A stretch of DNA of 64,000 bases from Methanoregulaceae archaeon UBA467 (GCA_002503825.1 DASP01000002.1:62001-126000), one strand, 5' to 3'; positions 54,356 through 62,275 are shown, counted from the stretch's first letter. Notes: a model not told the origin generated them from the letters alone. Translations and numbers: made by a program.

Positions 54356-54886
54356 TTACTTGAAGAGATCCACACCAGGGTCGTTCGGCAGGGGTTTGAT
54401 GATCAGCTCGATCGGGCCGGTCTGGTTATCTCCCAGGAGGAAGTTATTCAGGACATACAGGATGTTGTTGTCTGCCAGGCCGGTCGCGGAGGCCGTGGTC
54501 CCGAAACATCCGCGCTTGATGACCGTGAGGGTGTCCCCGGACGATTCAGAGTCTCCATCGTAGACTTCGATGATCTCGCCGCTTGCCGTTTGGACATAGA
54601 AGTTCTGACCGGACCGGTTGATCCCGGTGTTGGACGTGATGCCCACCAGGTCGTATACGATCGCGGCAGTTGTCGCGGTGTATGCGGTCCCGGAGTTGTT
54701 CACTGCGAGCTGGCCCCGGACGACGGTCGCGGATCCCCCTGCGATCAGCCTCGCGGAGAGGAGTGAGACCCCCTTATACTCCTCGAGGATCACCCAGTCG
54801 TACTGTTCCGCCTGCTTGACCTTCGCGATCACGTCGATCCCAGGCATTCTCTGGAATTTCTTTTCCGTTAGTTCTGCTGCTGTCAT
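54356..54886 (-). CDS. Capsid-associated protein (possible decoration protein)
   Basis: 176 residues, beta-rich, with many Thr/Gly (TATTAAIVYDLVGITSNTGI, SESSGDTLTVIKRGCFGTTA). It directly follows the major capsid gene by 11 bases. The C-terminal half has the same IKRG-x-GTTA pattern as a segment of the tail hub protein (VTRAVSGTTAAAH), so a shared beta fold is possible. Function unknown; decoration or head fibre protein is inferred. Confidence 0.55.
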   Translation of the reverse strand: MTAAELTEKKFQRMPGIDVIAKVKQAEQYDWVILEEYKGVSLLSARLIAGGSATVVRGQLAVNNSGTAYTATTAAIVYDLVGITSNTGINRSGQNFYVQTASGEIIEVYDGDSESSGDTLTVIKRGCFGTTASATGLADNNILYVLNNFLLGDNQTGPIELIIKPLPNDPGVDLFK

Positions 54887-54897
54887 TTTCTTTCACC

Positions 54898-56256
54898 TCA
54901 CACGAGTGTCGGGATTGCCCAGACTCCGCCCTGCATTGAGAGACAGGTCGTGGTATCTGGTGCGGCGTCGGTCCTCTCGATCAGGCACTCTGCAGCACTG
55001 ACGATGTACTGCTTGGATGTGTTTATGGGCCCGAGTTCCTCAAAGGTTTCCGGCCAGAGGGTCCGCTTTTCGATGGTCTCGGTATTCAGCATGAAGATGT
55101 TGCCGTTTCCGACGACGTTCGGCATGAATGGGATCGGGATCATCGGGATAATGCCGTTCGGCATTGCGATGTTGAGCTTTGAGATACCGAAGGTCGTGTT
55201 TACCATGTTGTCGTTGCCCCGGAAGGTGTCGTTGAGGGCGGTCCGGATGAACGAGAAGGTCCGGTAGTCAGTGAGCATGACGTCAGGGGCCTGGCCGTAG
55301 TAGACCATCTTCCGGTAAACCTCATTCAGGTCCTGCTCGAGGTATTTCCTCCAGCATGTTGCCGGATCGGTGTCGGAGCTCCAGGAGGTAGCTGCCTGCC
55401 AGTTCGGGTTTGCGTGGGTCCTGGTCCCGGTTGCCTGGGTGTGGCCGGTGATCAGTTCGTAGAGTCCGGCATACTGCAGGGACCCTGCCGGGATGAATGC
55501 GTTGGTCGTGCTTTCAAGGTCGCGGTTGACTCCCAGGAAGGACCTCTCACGGAGCTGCTTGATCATCTCATTCGAGGCCATCGTCCTGATCGCCATCAGG
55601 TCTCTTGCAGGGGTCTGGGCCTCACCAGCGAGCATCGCGAGCTTGGTCAGCTTACCCTTGGAGTACATGATCTTTACGGGCGTCAGCTTGGTGTTGTCAG
55701 AGATATCAGACTCGACGAGTTCCGGATCTTCCCCATCGAAGTAAGCCGTCCCTCCCTTGGTGACTGCATCCCACTGGGCGTATTTGCCCTTGCAGGCAAC
55801 AGTCGAGAAGAGCGTCTGGGTCGGCAGGATCTTCTTGAAAAGGACCGTGACCTGCTGATCGGTGATCGTATGCATCAGGTTTGTCGACGTTGAGGTCGTG
55901 GCCTTCCTGATATCGTTCTCCGGAGCGCAGATGTTGTCGATCTCGTCAAGGAGGTCCATCTTCGCTTTCTGGACGAGTTTCTCCGTCTGGGAGAAGTCGG
56001 CGTCATACAGGATCCCGGCTTTGATGATGTCGGGATTGATGTAGTCCATGATCGGGACAATTACCCGGGCGTTCGGATTGCCTTCGAGAGCTGCCAGGAA
56101 GCGATCGGTCGCGTCGGCAGTTGCCTTCGTGATGTTGACCTTCTGACCGTCCTGGATATCCCCCCAGAATGACCGCCCTCTGTGGTTATACTCTTCCCCG
56201 GACATCGCAAAGGGACTGCCGAAGCCGGACCTGGTTGCTGTGAGTGTTATTCCCAT
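54898..56256 (-). CDS. Major capsid protein, HK97-type
   Basis: 452 residues. It follows the protease-scaffold gene by 2 bases and has the layout of HK97-fold capsid proteins: an N-terminal helical part (residues about 30-110, DATDRFLAALEG, FSQTEKLVQKAKMDLLDEID), then LPTQTLFSTVACKGKYAQWD, and a C-terminal domain with PDVMLTDYRTFSFIRTALND and late MQGGVWAIPTLV. It builds the icosahedral head. No motif alone proves it, but size, position and the PDVMLTD-type motif make it the best candidate. Confidence 0.75.
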   Translation of the reverse strand: MGITLTATRSGFGSPFAMSGEEYNHRGRSFWGDIQDGQKVNITKATADATDRFLAALEGNPNARVIVPIMDYINPDIIKAGILYDADFSQTEKLVQKAKMDLLDEIDNICAPENDIRKATTSTSTNLMHTITDQQVTVLFKKILPTQTLFSTVACKGKYAQWDAVTKGGTAYFDGEDPELVESDISDNTKLTPVKIMYSKGKLTKLAMLAGEAQTPARDLMAIRTMASNEMIKQLRERSFLGVNRDLESTTNAFIPAGSLQYAGLYELITGHTQATGTRTHANPNWQAATSWSSDTDPATCWRKYLEQDLNEVYRKMVYYGQAPDVMLTDYRTFSFIRTALNDTFRGNDNMVNTTFGISKLNIAMPNGIIPMIPIPFMPNVVGNGNIFMLNTETIEKRTLWPETFEELGPINTSKQYIVSAAECLIERTDAAPDTTTCLSMQGGVWAIPTLV

Positions 56257-56258
56257 TT

Positions 56259-57383
56259 TTACCTCTGAAGAATTTTGTTCAGGCGATTGAATCTCGCCAT
56301 CTGACCGGGGGAGTCAGGGGTGTTCGGTGTTCCGTTCTTTGAAGGTTTGCCGCCCTTCACGATCGTCGGGTCGACGACGATGGTCTTCCCCTGGGGTGTC
56401 TTCCGTTTCAGGGCATCGACCTCCGCCTGGAGTTCAGCGATCCGGTCCGCCTGGGCCTTCACGATCGTCGGGTCGACGGGTTCCGGATCTCCGGCCTTCT
56501 TGACCTGGTCCGTACACTTTTTAACCTCGTCCTGGGGGAGGTCCTCTCCTTCCAGGGGTTCGTCCCCCTTCTGGATCTCGTCCTCCTTCTCCTCGTTCGA
56601 TGTCGGTACGGGAATCGGCGGGAGTTCCTCTTCCCCTTCCCCTTCAGTGGGTTCGTCCTCCCCTCCGACCCCGAGATGTTCTTTGATCTCGTTGAGGGAA
56701 GCGAGGATCTCATTGAGGAGTTCCTCCGGACCCTTCGGGGCGTCGACCTGGTCGTCTCCTGAGGCGGGTGCCCCGGGATCAATAGGTGGTTTTGGTGCCA
56801 TTTTCTTGATACTCCTTACCTCATCCATCGTAGGATGAATGAGCGCAGATCCGCCGGATGACATCGCCTTGACGATCTCGACGAATGTGGTCCTGTTCTG
56901 GCCGGCCCCCCTGGGGCAGAGTGAAATACTCCAGAGATACATCGCCTTGGTGATGCAGGGCGAGGTCCTCATATGGGGAGGAATATTGCATTCCAGACTC
57001 CCACTCCGCCGGGTGCCAAAAATAGACCACTCGTCGATCTGACCTTTTAGGATGCCGTTCCAGACGTCGTCTGTGTCTGGGGTGTTCTTGATCTCGCCTT
57101 CGACTTCCAGGCCCCGGGTCTTCCGGCCGTCCTGCAGGACCACGTCCCCATACCTCGCTTTCGTGATCCATCCGATCGGCCGCTCTGAATGATACCAGTG
57201 GATGATCGGCAGGGCCATGAAATTCTCGAGGGCTTTTTGAATCGCGGTCTCTGCGATGACTTCCTTCTCCCGGTCCTGGGCCTCGGTGGATGCGACTCCC
57301 CAGATTTTACGGGACTTGCCGTCGGCGGAATGTTGCAGTTTGAACGTGAACAGAGGGCTTTCCTTTGTTGATCCGATCGGCAT
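56259..57383 (-). CDS. Prohead protease fused to scaffold domain
   Basis: 374 residues. The N-terminal half is an S78-like prohead protease: IWGVASTEAQDREKEVI, a catalytic His in LPIIHWYHSERPIGWI near residue 60 and Ser in GQIDEWSIFGTR near 120. The C-terminal half (about 200-374) is acidic, Pro/Glu-rich and ends in a coiled coil (IVKAQADRIAELQAEVDALK), typical of a scaffolding domain, and QMARFNRLNKILQR at the end. Self-cleaving scaffold protease. It has its own promoter motif (P3) 28 bases before the ATG. Confidence 0.8.
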   Translation of the reverse strand: MPIGSTKESPLFTFKLQHSADGKSRKIWGVASTEAQDREKEVIAETAIQKALENFMALPIIHWYHSERPIGWITKARYGDVVLQDGRKTRGLEVEGEIKNTPDTDDVWNGILKGQIDEWSIFGTRRSGSLECNIPPHMRTSPCITKAMYLWSISLCPRGAGQNRTTFVEIVKAMSSGGSALIHPTMDEVRSIKKMAPKPPIDPGAPASGDDQVDAPKGPEELLNEILASLNEIKEHLGVGGEDEPTEGEGEEELPPIPVPTSNEEKEDEIQKGDEPLEGEDLPQDEVKKCTDQVKKAGDPEPVDPTIVKAQADRIAELQAEVDALKRKTPQGKTIVVDPTIVKGGKPSKNGTPNTPDSPGQMARFNRLNKILQR

Positions 57384-57410
57384 TGATACTCTGGTATCTG
57401 GCGCGACTAC

Positions 57411-57420
57411 ATAAACGGGA
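57411..57420 (-). promoter_or_regulatory. Viral promoter motif TCCNGTWTAW, copy P3
   Basis: Minus strand TCCCGTTTAT preceded by TTTTAAT, 28 bases before the protease ATG at 57383. No ribosome binding site is seen, suggesting a leaderless or near-leaderless mRNA for the protease-capsid operon. Confidence 0.55.
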
Positions 57421-57436
57421 ATTAAAAGGAGGGTAT

Positions 57437-57526
57437 TCAGGAGGCGAAAGGTGGCGAATGTAGACCTCCTGGATAAGGGACTATCGGTCGAAAAGAGAGG
57501 AGGCGTCCCCCGACCGCCCTCCTCAA
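57437..57526 (-). other. Candidate 29-codon ORF or short RNA downstream of motif P4
   Basis: A TTG at 57526, 24 bases after motif P4, opens 29 codons (MRRAVGGRLLSFRPIV...). The transcript would also hold a strong hairpin, CAGGAGG / CCTCCTG at 57440-57473. Either a micro-protein or a small structured RNA. Weak on its own; listed because of the promoter spacing. Confidence 0.3.
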
Positions 57527-57549
57527 CCTATCGTCTGCCGGGTGGCCTT

Positions 57550-57559
57550 ATAAACTGGA
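57550..57559 (-). promoter_or_regulatory. Viral promoter motif TCCNGTWTAW, copy P4
   Basis: Minus strand TCCAGTTTAT preceded by CAAA and followed by AA, just after the stop of the Myb-like gene. No usual gene starts at the right distance, only a TTG ORF at 57526. Confidence 0.45.
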
Positions 57560-57571
57560 TTTGGGGCAGGG

Positions 57572-58390
57572 TCATTTCACAACCTCGAAACGTTCCCCTG
57601 GCAGGACCTTGGTATTATAGGGGAATTTAGCATGAACAATTCCGTCCTGGGATACGGCCTTCACTTCCCCGACCCCGATGTTATTACCGATCAGGAGGAC
57701 CTTCGACCCGACTGATATCAGACTGCCCATCGCATCTTTCGTCCCCTGCAGGTGCTTCTCATCGGACTGTGCAGAGTCTTCCCTGGGGGCCTTCTTCTTT
57801 TTTATATCAGGACCGGGTTTATCTATTCGATCCTCCTCCTCTTTCTTTTTCACCGACAGCTCGGGGCCCTCATCCTCGTATGGTGCCAAGGACGTCCCCG
57901 CCGCATTCTTCAGGAGGGTCCACCGCTGGCTGATCGCACTGTCACTCCTGGGAGACCCCGGGAACTTCTCACAGAATACCGTTACGGCCGCGTGCTTGTC
58001 AGGAGCGGACCTGATGACGTCCTTCTCCTCGTCGGTCCAGTTCGGGACCTTGAAATTATCTACTCGCCGGACTACCTTCTCTTTGAGGGGCTCGCTCAGG
58101 GGAACGGCATTATTCTCTTTTATGTCCCTCGTGGGATGGACTCTGGAGGCGTGACCCCCCTGGGCCTGTGCCTTCGCTTTCTTTTCCGGTTCTCCCCTGG
58201 GGGCCTTCTCCACGAAATACATACAGGTCTGGCATTTCATCCCTGTAGGCCTATGTTTCCAGGGGTCCGGGCCGGCCGGGGTCACCTGCGATCTAGACTC
58301 ATCCAGTTTGTGGTCTCCGCACCAGTCAGTATCGAATACGACTGGGAATCCCGTCATGGTCGGGGCATGTCTTCTGCATCTTCCTATCAT
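57572..58390 (-). CDS. Cys-containing protein with Myb/SANT-like helix region
   Basis: 272 residues. An N-terminal metal-site-like pattern CRRHAP ... DTDWCGDHK ... CQTCMYF suggests one zinc site. Residues about 110-160 read VPNWTDEEKDVIRSAP and SDSAISQRWTLLKN, which resembles a Myb/SANT-like helix-turn-helix with its conserved Trp. A Lys-rich linker follows, and the last 50 residues (SVGSKVLLIGNNIGVGEVKA) form a small beta barrel, possibly KOW/SH3-like. Role unknown; nucleic acid binding inferred. The ATG overlaps the MuF stop (ATGA), with GGAGG 8 bases ahead. Confidence 0.6.
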   Translation of the reverse strand: MIGRCRRHAPTMTGFPVVFDTDWCGDHKLDESRSQVTPAGPDPWKHRPTGMKCQTCMYFVEKAPRGEPEKKAKAQAQGGHASRVHPTRDIKENNAVPLSEPLKEKVVRRVDNFKVPNWTDEEKDVIRSAPDKHAAVTVFCEKFPGSPRSDSAISQRWTLLKNAAGTSLAPYEDEGPELSVKKKEEEDRIDKPGPDIKKKKAPREDSAQSDEKHLQGTKDAMGSLISVGSKVLLIGNNIGVGEVKAVSQDGIVHAKFPYNTKVLPGERFEVVK

Positions 58391-59229
58391 TTCTTCTGCC
58401 TCCCGGTCATCTTCCCTCCGGTCCGGGTGAATTTCGGCCCCAGCGTGCATCTGCAGTTGATGATCTGAGCCAGGTCCGGATCGTAGGTGACATCCCCGGG
58501 GTATTGCATCTTGCAGGCGGGGACCATCTTCTTCGAGGTCGGGGTCGGCTTGAAGGCCGGCACGTCAAACGGTTCCTCCGCAGGGATGATGACGTGGTGC
58601 ATCTTCAGGTGACCCGGGCGCTCCCGGTCATCCCCGGTATCGATCCAGATCTTGAAGGGGGCATACTTCACGATCCGCTCCCAGGCTGCCCTGTTGTATG
58701 CCTGGTTGATCGAGGTCCTGACGATCGTCTCCGCCCTGGGGAGGCCGATGGTGTTGAACTGTTCGGTGATCTCCTGGGCGATCCTGGTGACTCCGAGGCC
58801 TTTCTTGTCGCCCTCGACGATCGTCCGGAGGACTTTCCGCCCCAGGTCGGCATTGATACCCTTCAGGTCTGCCAGTGAGAGCCTCGAGAGCTCGTCGATC
58901 GCCTTCATGTCCGGCCTGGTGAAGTCGACGCCCGCAATGATCTTGAAGTCACTGACCGGGGCCAGGGCCTGGACCCTGCCGACTGTATAGTCAACCCCTC
59001 GATCGTATCCCAGACGGATAAACATCTCAACGATCGCCTGGCCTCGCCGGTCCAGATGATACGTGAGGGACCGCTCGATCATCCTCTCGAGCTCGTCCAG
59101 GTCCAGGGGGTAGGGGGAGATGATCAGGGGCCTGACGTTTCGGAGGATACTCTGCCGGGACTGCCGGATGATACCGAGGAGCTGCTGCAGATACGCTGTC
59201 CGCAGGGGTCGGACTGGGTCTATCGCCAT
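58387..59229 (-). CDS. Phage Mu gpF-like minor head protein
   Basis: 280 residues. The C-terminal half has the MuF signature: ETIVRTSINQAYNRAAWERI near residue 165, IDTGDDRERPGHLKMHHVII and INCRCTLGP near the end. MuF-type proteins join the portal region of the prohead. A promoter motif (P2) lies 25 bases before the ATG, which has no ribosome binding site, so the mRNA is probably leaderless. In most viruses the portal gene comes next to MuF; here it does not. Confidence 0.8.
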   Translation of the reverse strand: MAIDPVRPLRTAYLQQLLGIIRQSRQSILRNVRPLIISPYPLDLDELERMIERSLTYHLDRRGQAIVEMFIRLGYDRGVDYTVGRVQALAPVSDFKIIAGVDFTRPDMKAIDELSRLSLADLKGINADLGRKVLRTIVEGDKKGLGVTRIAQEITEQFNTIGLPRAETIVRTSINQAYNRAAWERIVKYAPFKIWIDTGDDRERPGHLKMHHVIIPAEEPFDVPAFKPTPTSKKMVPACKMQYPGDVTYDPDLAQIINCRCTLGPKFTRTGGKMTGRQKK

Positions 59230-59253
59230 GAGAAAAGATGGGGGTGGGGGCTA

Positions 59254-59263
59254 TTATACAGGA
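59254..59263 (-). promoter_or_regulatory. Viral promoter motif TCCNGTWTAW, copy P2
   Basis: Minus strand TCCTGTATAA preceded by AGAT, 25 bases before the MuF-like ATG at 59229. Confidence 0.6.
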
Positions 59264-59272
59264 ATCTGGAAT

Positions 59273-59899
59273 TTATAGAAGGTCCCCCAAGACCGACGCC
59301 TTCCTGAACTCCTCCTCGGTCTCCCAGGTGGCGATGACCTGGTATGCCCACCCATCCCCGAACCAGACCGGGAAGTTCGTGTTGGTGGCGTAGTAGATAC
59401 CCCCGACCTCGATCCAGTAGAGCCGGGGCGGGAGAGCTCCGGTGAGGACGATCGACTGACTGGTCCGCCTGACGATCACCTCATGAGGGACCTTCGCCCC
59501 CTGGGCGGACCTCTTCCCCTCGTCGTTGGTCCAGGTGGAGGGGTCCTTATGTGCGGGCGGGATGAAAAACTCGTTCTGCAGTTGGAGCAGTCTCCAGAAC
59601 ATGAAATTAAATACCTCCCTGAAGTCACTATCGAAGGCATAGGTGAAGAGACCTATCAACAGGGGCTTTGTGAGAACGTTCTTCCGGTGGGTCCTGGTAT
59701 CGTTCTCCTGCCATTCCTTGATGATCTTGTAGATGATGAGTGAGTTCCCCACCAGGCGGGCGGCATACTTCTCCTCGTCGATCTGACTGAACGGGAGATA
59801 TTTGATCAACATCCTGGCGATCGCTTTGAAGGTTGAATGGAACTTCAGGGTCTCGGGGTCTGCAGCTTCGAGCTGCTCATAGTTGTTGATACATTTCAT
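59273..59899 (-). CDS. Hypothetical viral protein
   Basis: 208 residues. The first 130 are helical (LKFHSTFKAIARMLIKYLPF, REVFNFMFWRLLQLQNEFFI), the rest beta-rich with aromatic residues (LYWIEVGGIYYATNTNFPVW). I do not recognise it. It lies between the small zinc-finger gene, whose end it overlaps by 23 bases, and the MuF-like gene. Confidence 0.65.
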   Translation of the reverse strand: MKCINNYEQLEAADPETLKFHSTFKAIARMLIKYLPFSQIDEEKYAARLVGNSLIIYKIIKEWQENDTRTHRKNVLTKPLLIGLFTYAFDSDFREVFNFMFWRLLQLQNEFFIPPAHKDPSTWTNDEGKRSAQGAKVPHEVIVRRTSQSIVLTGALPPRLYWIEVGGIYYATNTNFPVWFGDGWAYQVIATWETEEEFRKASVLGDLL

Positions 59900-60053
59900 G
59901 AACTGGTCGCCTCCCGGTCCCCCTGCAGGCGGGACATCGGACCGGCCGGGAGGGTATCGGGATCAGTGTGAAGAGGAAACTAGTCTCCCAGACGACCCCG
60001 GCCCCTCCGCAGTATTGGCAGGTCTGGTCCTGGAGCGGGGGATCCGAGTGCAT
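59877..60053 (-). CDS. 58-residue DnaJ-type zinc-finger protein
   Basis: Short gene easily missed. It carries two CxxCxGxG-like knuckles, CQYCGGAG near residue 12 and CPACRGTG near residue 40, as in the DnaJ zinc domain, enough for one zinc site. The ATG at 60053 lies 25 bases after motif P1, with no clear ribosome binding site, so it is probably leaderless. The C terminus (VHEMYQQL) overlaps the start of the 208-residue gene in another frame, linking their translation. Another ATG at 60060 is in a different frame and gives only 28 codons. Confidence 0.65.
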   Translation of the reverse strand: MHSDPPLQDQTCQYCGGAGVVWETSFLFTLIPIPSRPVRCPACRGTGRRPVHEMYQQL

Positions 60054-60077
60054 ACCCCATGGTTATCGGGAGGGGTA

Positions 60078-60087
60078 ATAAACAGGA
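60078..60087 (-). promoter_or_regulatory. Viral promoter motif TCCNGTWTAW, copy P1
   Basis: Minus strand TCCTGTTTAT preceded by TTTTTAAAT and followed by TA, 25 bases before the ATG at 60053. The rest of the gap 60088-60246 shows no gene. Confidence 0.6.
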
Positions 60088-60246
60088 ATTTAAAAAGAGA
60101 ATTAGATGGCCGTTATGGCATCGGCCAGGAACTGACTGGGTTACGCAATGACGGTACTGTGGGCTTACTACTGGTACGAAGCACTTGCATGGAACATTTG
60201 GGGGCAGGGTTGACGGAACCCCCATCTCCTATTCACCGGGCATAGA

Positions 60247-60513
60247 TTATGGTTTGTGGTTGTTCAGGTCCTTGAAGTTGTTTGATAGGTCCCCGTAAAA
60301 TGTGAGCTCCTCGTCACCGATGTTGATGATATACTCGAGGGGTGCGTCGAGATCTGCCCTGGAGTATATCCCCAGGTTACCGGTCCGGGCCATCGACTGG
60401 GCATTGACCAGGTAGTCCTCGGGGACCTGGGCCAGGAGTTCCATCAATCCCTTCACGGTGATGAACTTGAAGAACACCGGACCGTTCCGATAATCGGGGT
60501 TATTGATCTTCAT
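60247..60513 (-). CDS. Small hypothetical viral protein
   Basis: 88 residues, no cysteines or membrane segment. The middle VKGLMELLAQVPEDYLVN and the late EYIINIGDEELTFYG recall small phage proteins that pair a helix with a beta sheet (VKELIEALKxxPxDAxV type); no function is known for these. GGAG lies 8 bases before the ATG, which overlaps the end of the preceding gene. Confidence 0.6.
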   Translation of the reverse strand: MKINNPDYRNGPVFFKFITVKGLMELLAQVPEDYLVNAQSMARTGNLGIYSRADLDAPLEYIINIGDEELTFYGDLSNNFKDLNNHKP

Positions 60514-60700
60514 CTGTATCCTCCGGATTGAGCGGTCTGTGCTTTTCAGAGCCGACAGTACAGTCCTTGCATGGTGCCCCGCAGCCCTGGCAGTTCCGGT
60601 CCGATCTCCACCAGGTATAGTCGCAGGAGGGTTCCGGGCAACAGGTCCCGAGTCTCCTCTTCAATTCAATGTGGTCAGAAGTCTCACTTTCTTCACTCAT
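60500..60700 (-). CDS. Small zinc-ribbon-like viral protein
   Basis: 66 residues with seven cysteines in CCPEPSC ... CQGCGAPCKDC, probably one or two zinc sites. The start is uncertain. ATG 60700 gives MSEESETS; the frame is open to a GTG at 60772, and a strong AGGAGGAGGT lies about 23 bases before 60700, just after the stop of the preceding gene, closer to GTG 60709. Confidence 0.55.
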   Translation of the reverse strand: MSEESETSDHIELKRRLGTCCPEPSCDYTWWRSDRNCQGCGAPCKDCTVGSEKHRPLNPEDTDEDQ

Positions 60701-60732
60701 GGGTATCACGTTCAGAAAATATGACCTCCTCC

Positions 60733-60900
60733 TTATGAGGCGGGAGAGGGCCTCATCTTTTTGTTGATCCACTCGCTTATAACCCCCTTTATTTCAGCGG
60801 GGGGCGTTATCATCCTGATTTGTTTATTCAGGACCTCTGTGAGTTCGTCGAGGAGGGTGAATATTCCCGCCTCCCGGGCGTTCACTTTGGCAGGGTTCAT
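60733..60900 (-). CDS. Small hypothetical viral protein
   Basis: 55 residues, mainly helical (GIFTLLDELTEVLNKQIRMI, GVISEWINKKMRP). GGTGGAG lies about 9 bases before the ATG, which is 2 bases after the preceding stop. Function unknown. Confidence 0.5.
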   Translation of the reverse strand: MNPAKVNAREAGIFTLLDELTEVLNKQIRMITPPAEIKGVISEWINKKMRPSPAS

Positions 60901-60902
60901 GC

Positions 60903-61064
60903 TCAGCACTCCACCCATTTTGCACCAGGGGCGGCCGGATCATCGGGTCCTGGAGGATATACGCATCCGGTAGGAAGTGGATCCCCACGTTTCCACCCCT
61001 TGATGAGGATGCAGGGGTCCTCTGTTGAGCAGACGAAGCATTTGTAGATGATAGGGCCGGTCAT
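60903..61064 (-). CDS. Small Cys-rich viral protein
   Basis: 53 residues beginning MTGPIIYKCFVCSTEDPC, with a further Cys in PTGCVY and at the C terminus (WVEC). Likely a zinc ribbon. The ATG overlaps the stop of the preceding gene (ATGA), with GGAGGAGG just upstream. Confidence 0.55.
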   Translation of the reverse strand: MTGPIIYKCFVCSTEDPCILIKGWKRGDPLPTGCVYPPGPDDPAAPGAKWVEC

Positions 61065-61633
61065 GGTGAGGCCTCCTCCCTCTCCTTTCGTTCCTTTATA
61101 CTCTGATCGATCTTGTCCATGGCGGCTTTCTGCCATTCCAAATCCGCTGTCCCACCAGGCAGAAACTCAAAACCTATTTTGGCGTTGACCTGATCGATCG
61201 CTTTTGCCTGTATGAGGTTGATCTCGTCCCTGGTGATCTCTGGGGTCGGGAAGGGGTCTACAGACTCGTCTAATTTAAGGGCCGCCCTTACCCATTTGGC
61301 GACATCACTGCCCGCCTGGTATTCTTTGATATCCTGTGCGGTCCTGCAGACAGTTATGGCATTCGTGGCCCACATCTGAAGGATGTGACGGGCGGCCGCT
61401 TTCTTCGAGTTGCCCTTAAACTTGTACCCGAATCGTGTGACCTCTTTTCCCTGGTAAGCTAATACCGCCCAGTTACCCTCGATCCAGTATCCCCAGGGGC
61501 CGAGCCCGAACTTCCTACAGGAGTCTCCCTCGTTCTTCAGCTCGCATCTCCGGCCCTGCCGGCACCGGAGGAACTCGTCACTTTGACCCCGGATATCGAC
61601 GAACATACATCGTCTGCAGGTCTTATAGGTCAT
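61061..61633 (-). CDS. Cys-rich viral protein of unknown function
   Basis: 190 residues. The first 40 hold a probable zinc site (CRRCMFVD ... RCRQGRRC ... DSCRKFG). The middle has GYWIEGNWAVLAYQGKEVTR and a short helical region (KKAAARHILQMWATNAITVC). The C terminus is charged and helical. I do not recognise the family. The ATG at 61633, after AGGAGGGG, overlaps the end of the preceding gene. Confidence 0.6.
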   Translation of the reverse strand: MTYKTCRRCMFVDIRGQSDEFLRCRQGRRCELKNEGDSCRKFGLGPWGYWIEGNWAVLAYQGKEVTRFGYKFKGNSKKAAARHILQMWATNAITVCRTAQDIKEYQAGSDVAKWVRAALKLDESVDPFPTPEITRDEINLIQAKAIDQVNAKIGFEFLPGGTADLEWQKAAMDKIDQSIKERKEREEASP

Positions 61634-62048
61634 GGTCAGGCCCCTCCTGGGGTGCGAGGTCGTCGAGACTGATGTGCGGGCGGAGTTTCCACCATGCGAG
61701 TTGATACCTGCATACCGGACACTCGAACCAGACCCACTGCGGAACGGCATACCCTGCAAGGGGGAGGCCTCCGGACACGTGGTCGCATGTCATCAGGTCG
61801 CACTCTACCAGGGGTGTTCCGCAGTGACAAGTTTTCACATACGAGTATCCCAGGAGACGCCGGAGAAGTTCTGCACGTGAGTCCCGGGCGAGCTTGTGAT
61901 CTGATATTGTTACAGGATCGGGATCTCGGCCCTCCTCGAGATGGAGCGTCCTCTTGATCCGGGTCCAGCACTTCGGACCATATCCATGATTGATACTGGC
62001 CGGATCGCTCAGGGGCCGGTTACATTTCAGACAGTAATGAGACGACAT
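61623..62048 (-). CDS. Zinc-ribbon protein, DUF6011-like N terminus
   Basis: 141 residues. The N terminus YCLKCNRPLSDPASINHGYG followed by PKCW matches the DUF6011 pattern (CxxCxRxLxDPxSxxxGxGPxC), from memory. A second Cys/His set (TCHCGTPLVECDLMTCDHVS) and a third CPVC follow. The start shares one base with the stop of the preceding gene. Probably several zinc sites; function unknown. Confidence 0.65.
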   Translation of the reverse strand: MSSHYCLKCNRPLSDPASINHGYGPKCWTRIKRTLHLEEGRDPDPVTISDHKLARDSRAELLRRLLGYSYVKTCHCGTPLVECDLMTCDHVSGGLPLAGYAVPQWVWFECPVCRYQLAWWKLRPHISLDDLAPQEGPDHDL

Positions 62049-62275
62049 CAGTCGATCACCACCAGGATCAAAGCAGGGCCTTCACAGAACGGGCACTCTA
62101 TCTCCTCCGCGTCGATCGTGATCTCGAACGGTTCACCGGGCCCGATATCGAACCCACAGCAGAGGTCCGTTCGCTTCCGCAGTTCTGCGACGAGGTCTGA
62201 CGTTGCGACCGTTGAGAGCGGGGAGACCACCTCGAGGTTCTCATCTCCGCCGAAGGGACCATACTTATCATGCAT
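62048..62275 (-). CDS. Small zinc-site viral protein
   Basis: 75 residues starting MHDKYGPFGGDENLEVVSPL, with CC near residue 40 and CPFC near 65 (IECPFCEGPALILVVID), a likely zinc site. GGAG lies 6 bases before the ATG, which overlaps the end of the 38-residue gene by 8 bases. Confidence 0.55.
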   Translation of the reverse strand: MHDKYGPFGGDENLEVVSPLSTVATSDLVAELRKRTDLCCGFDIGPGEPFEITIDAEEIECPFCEGPALILVVID

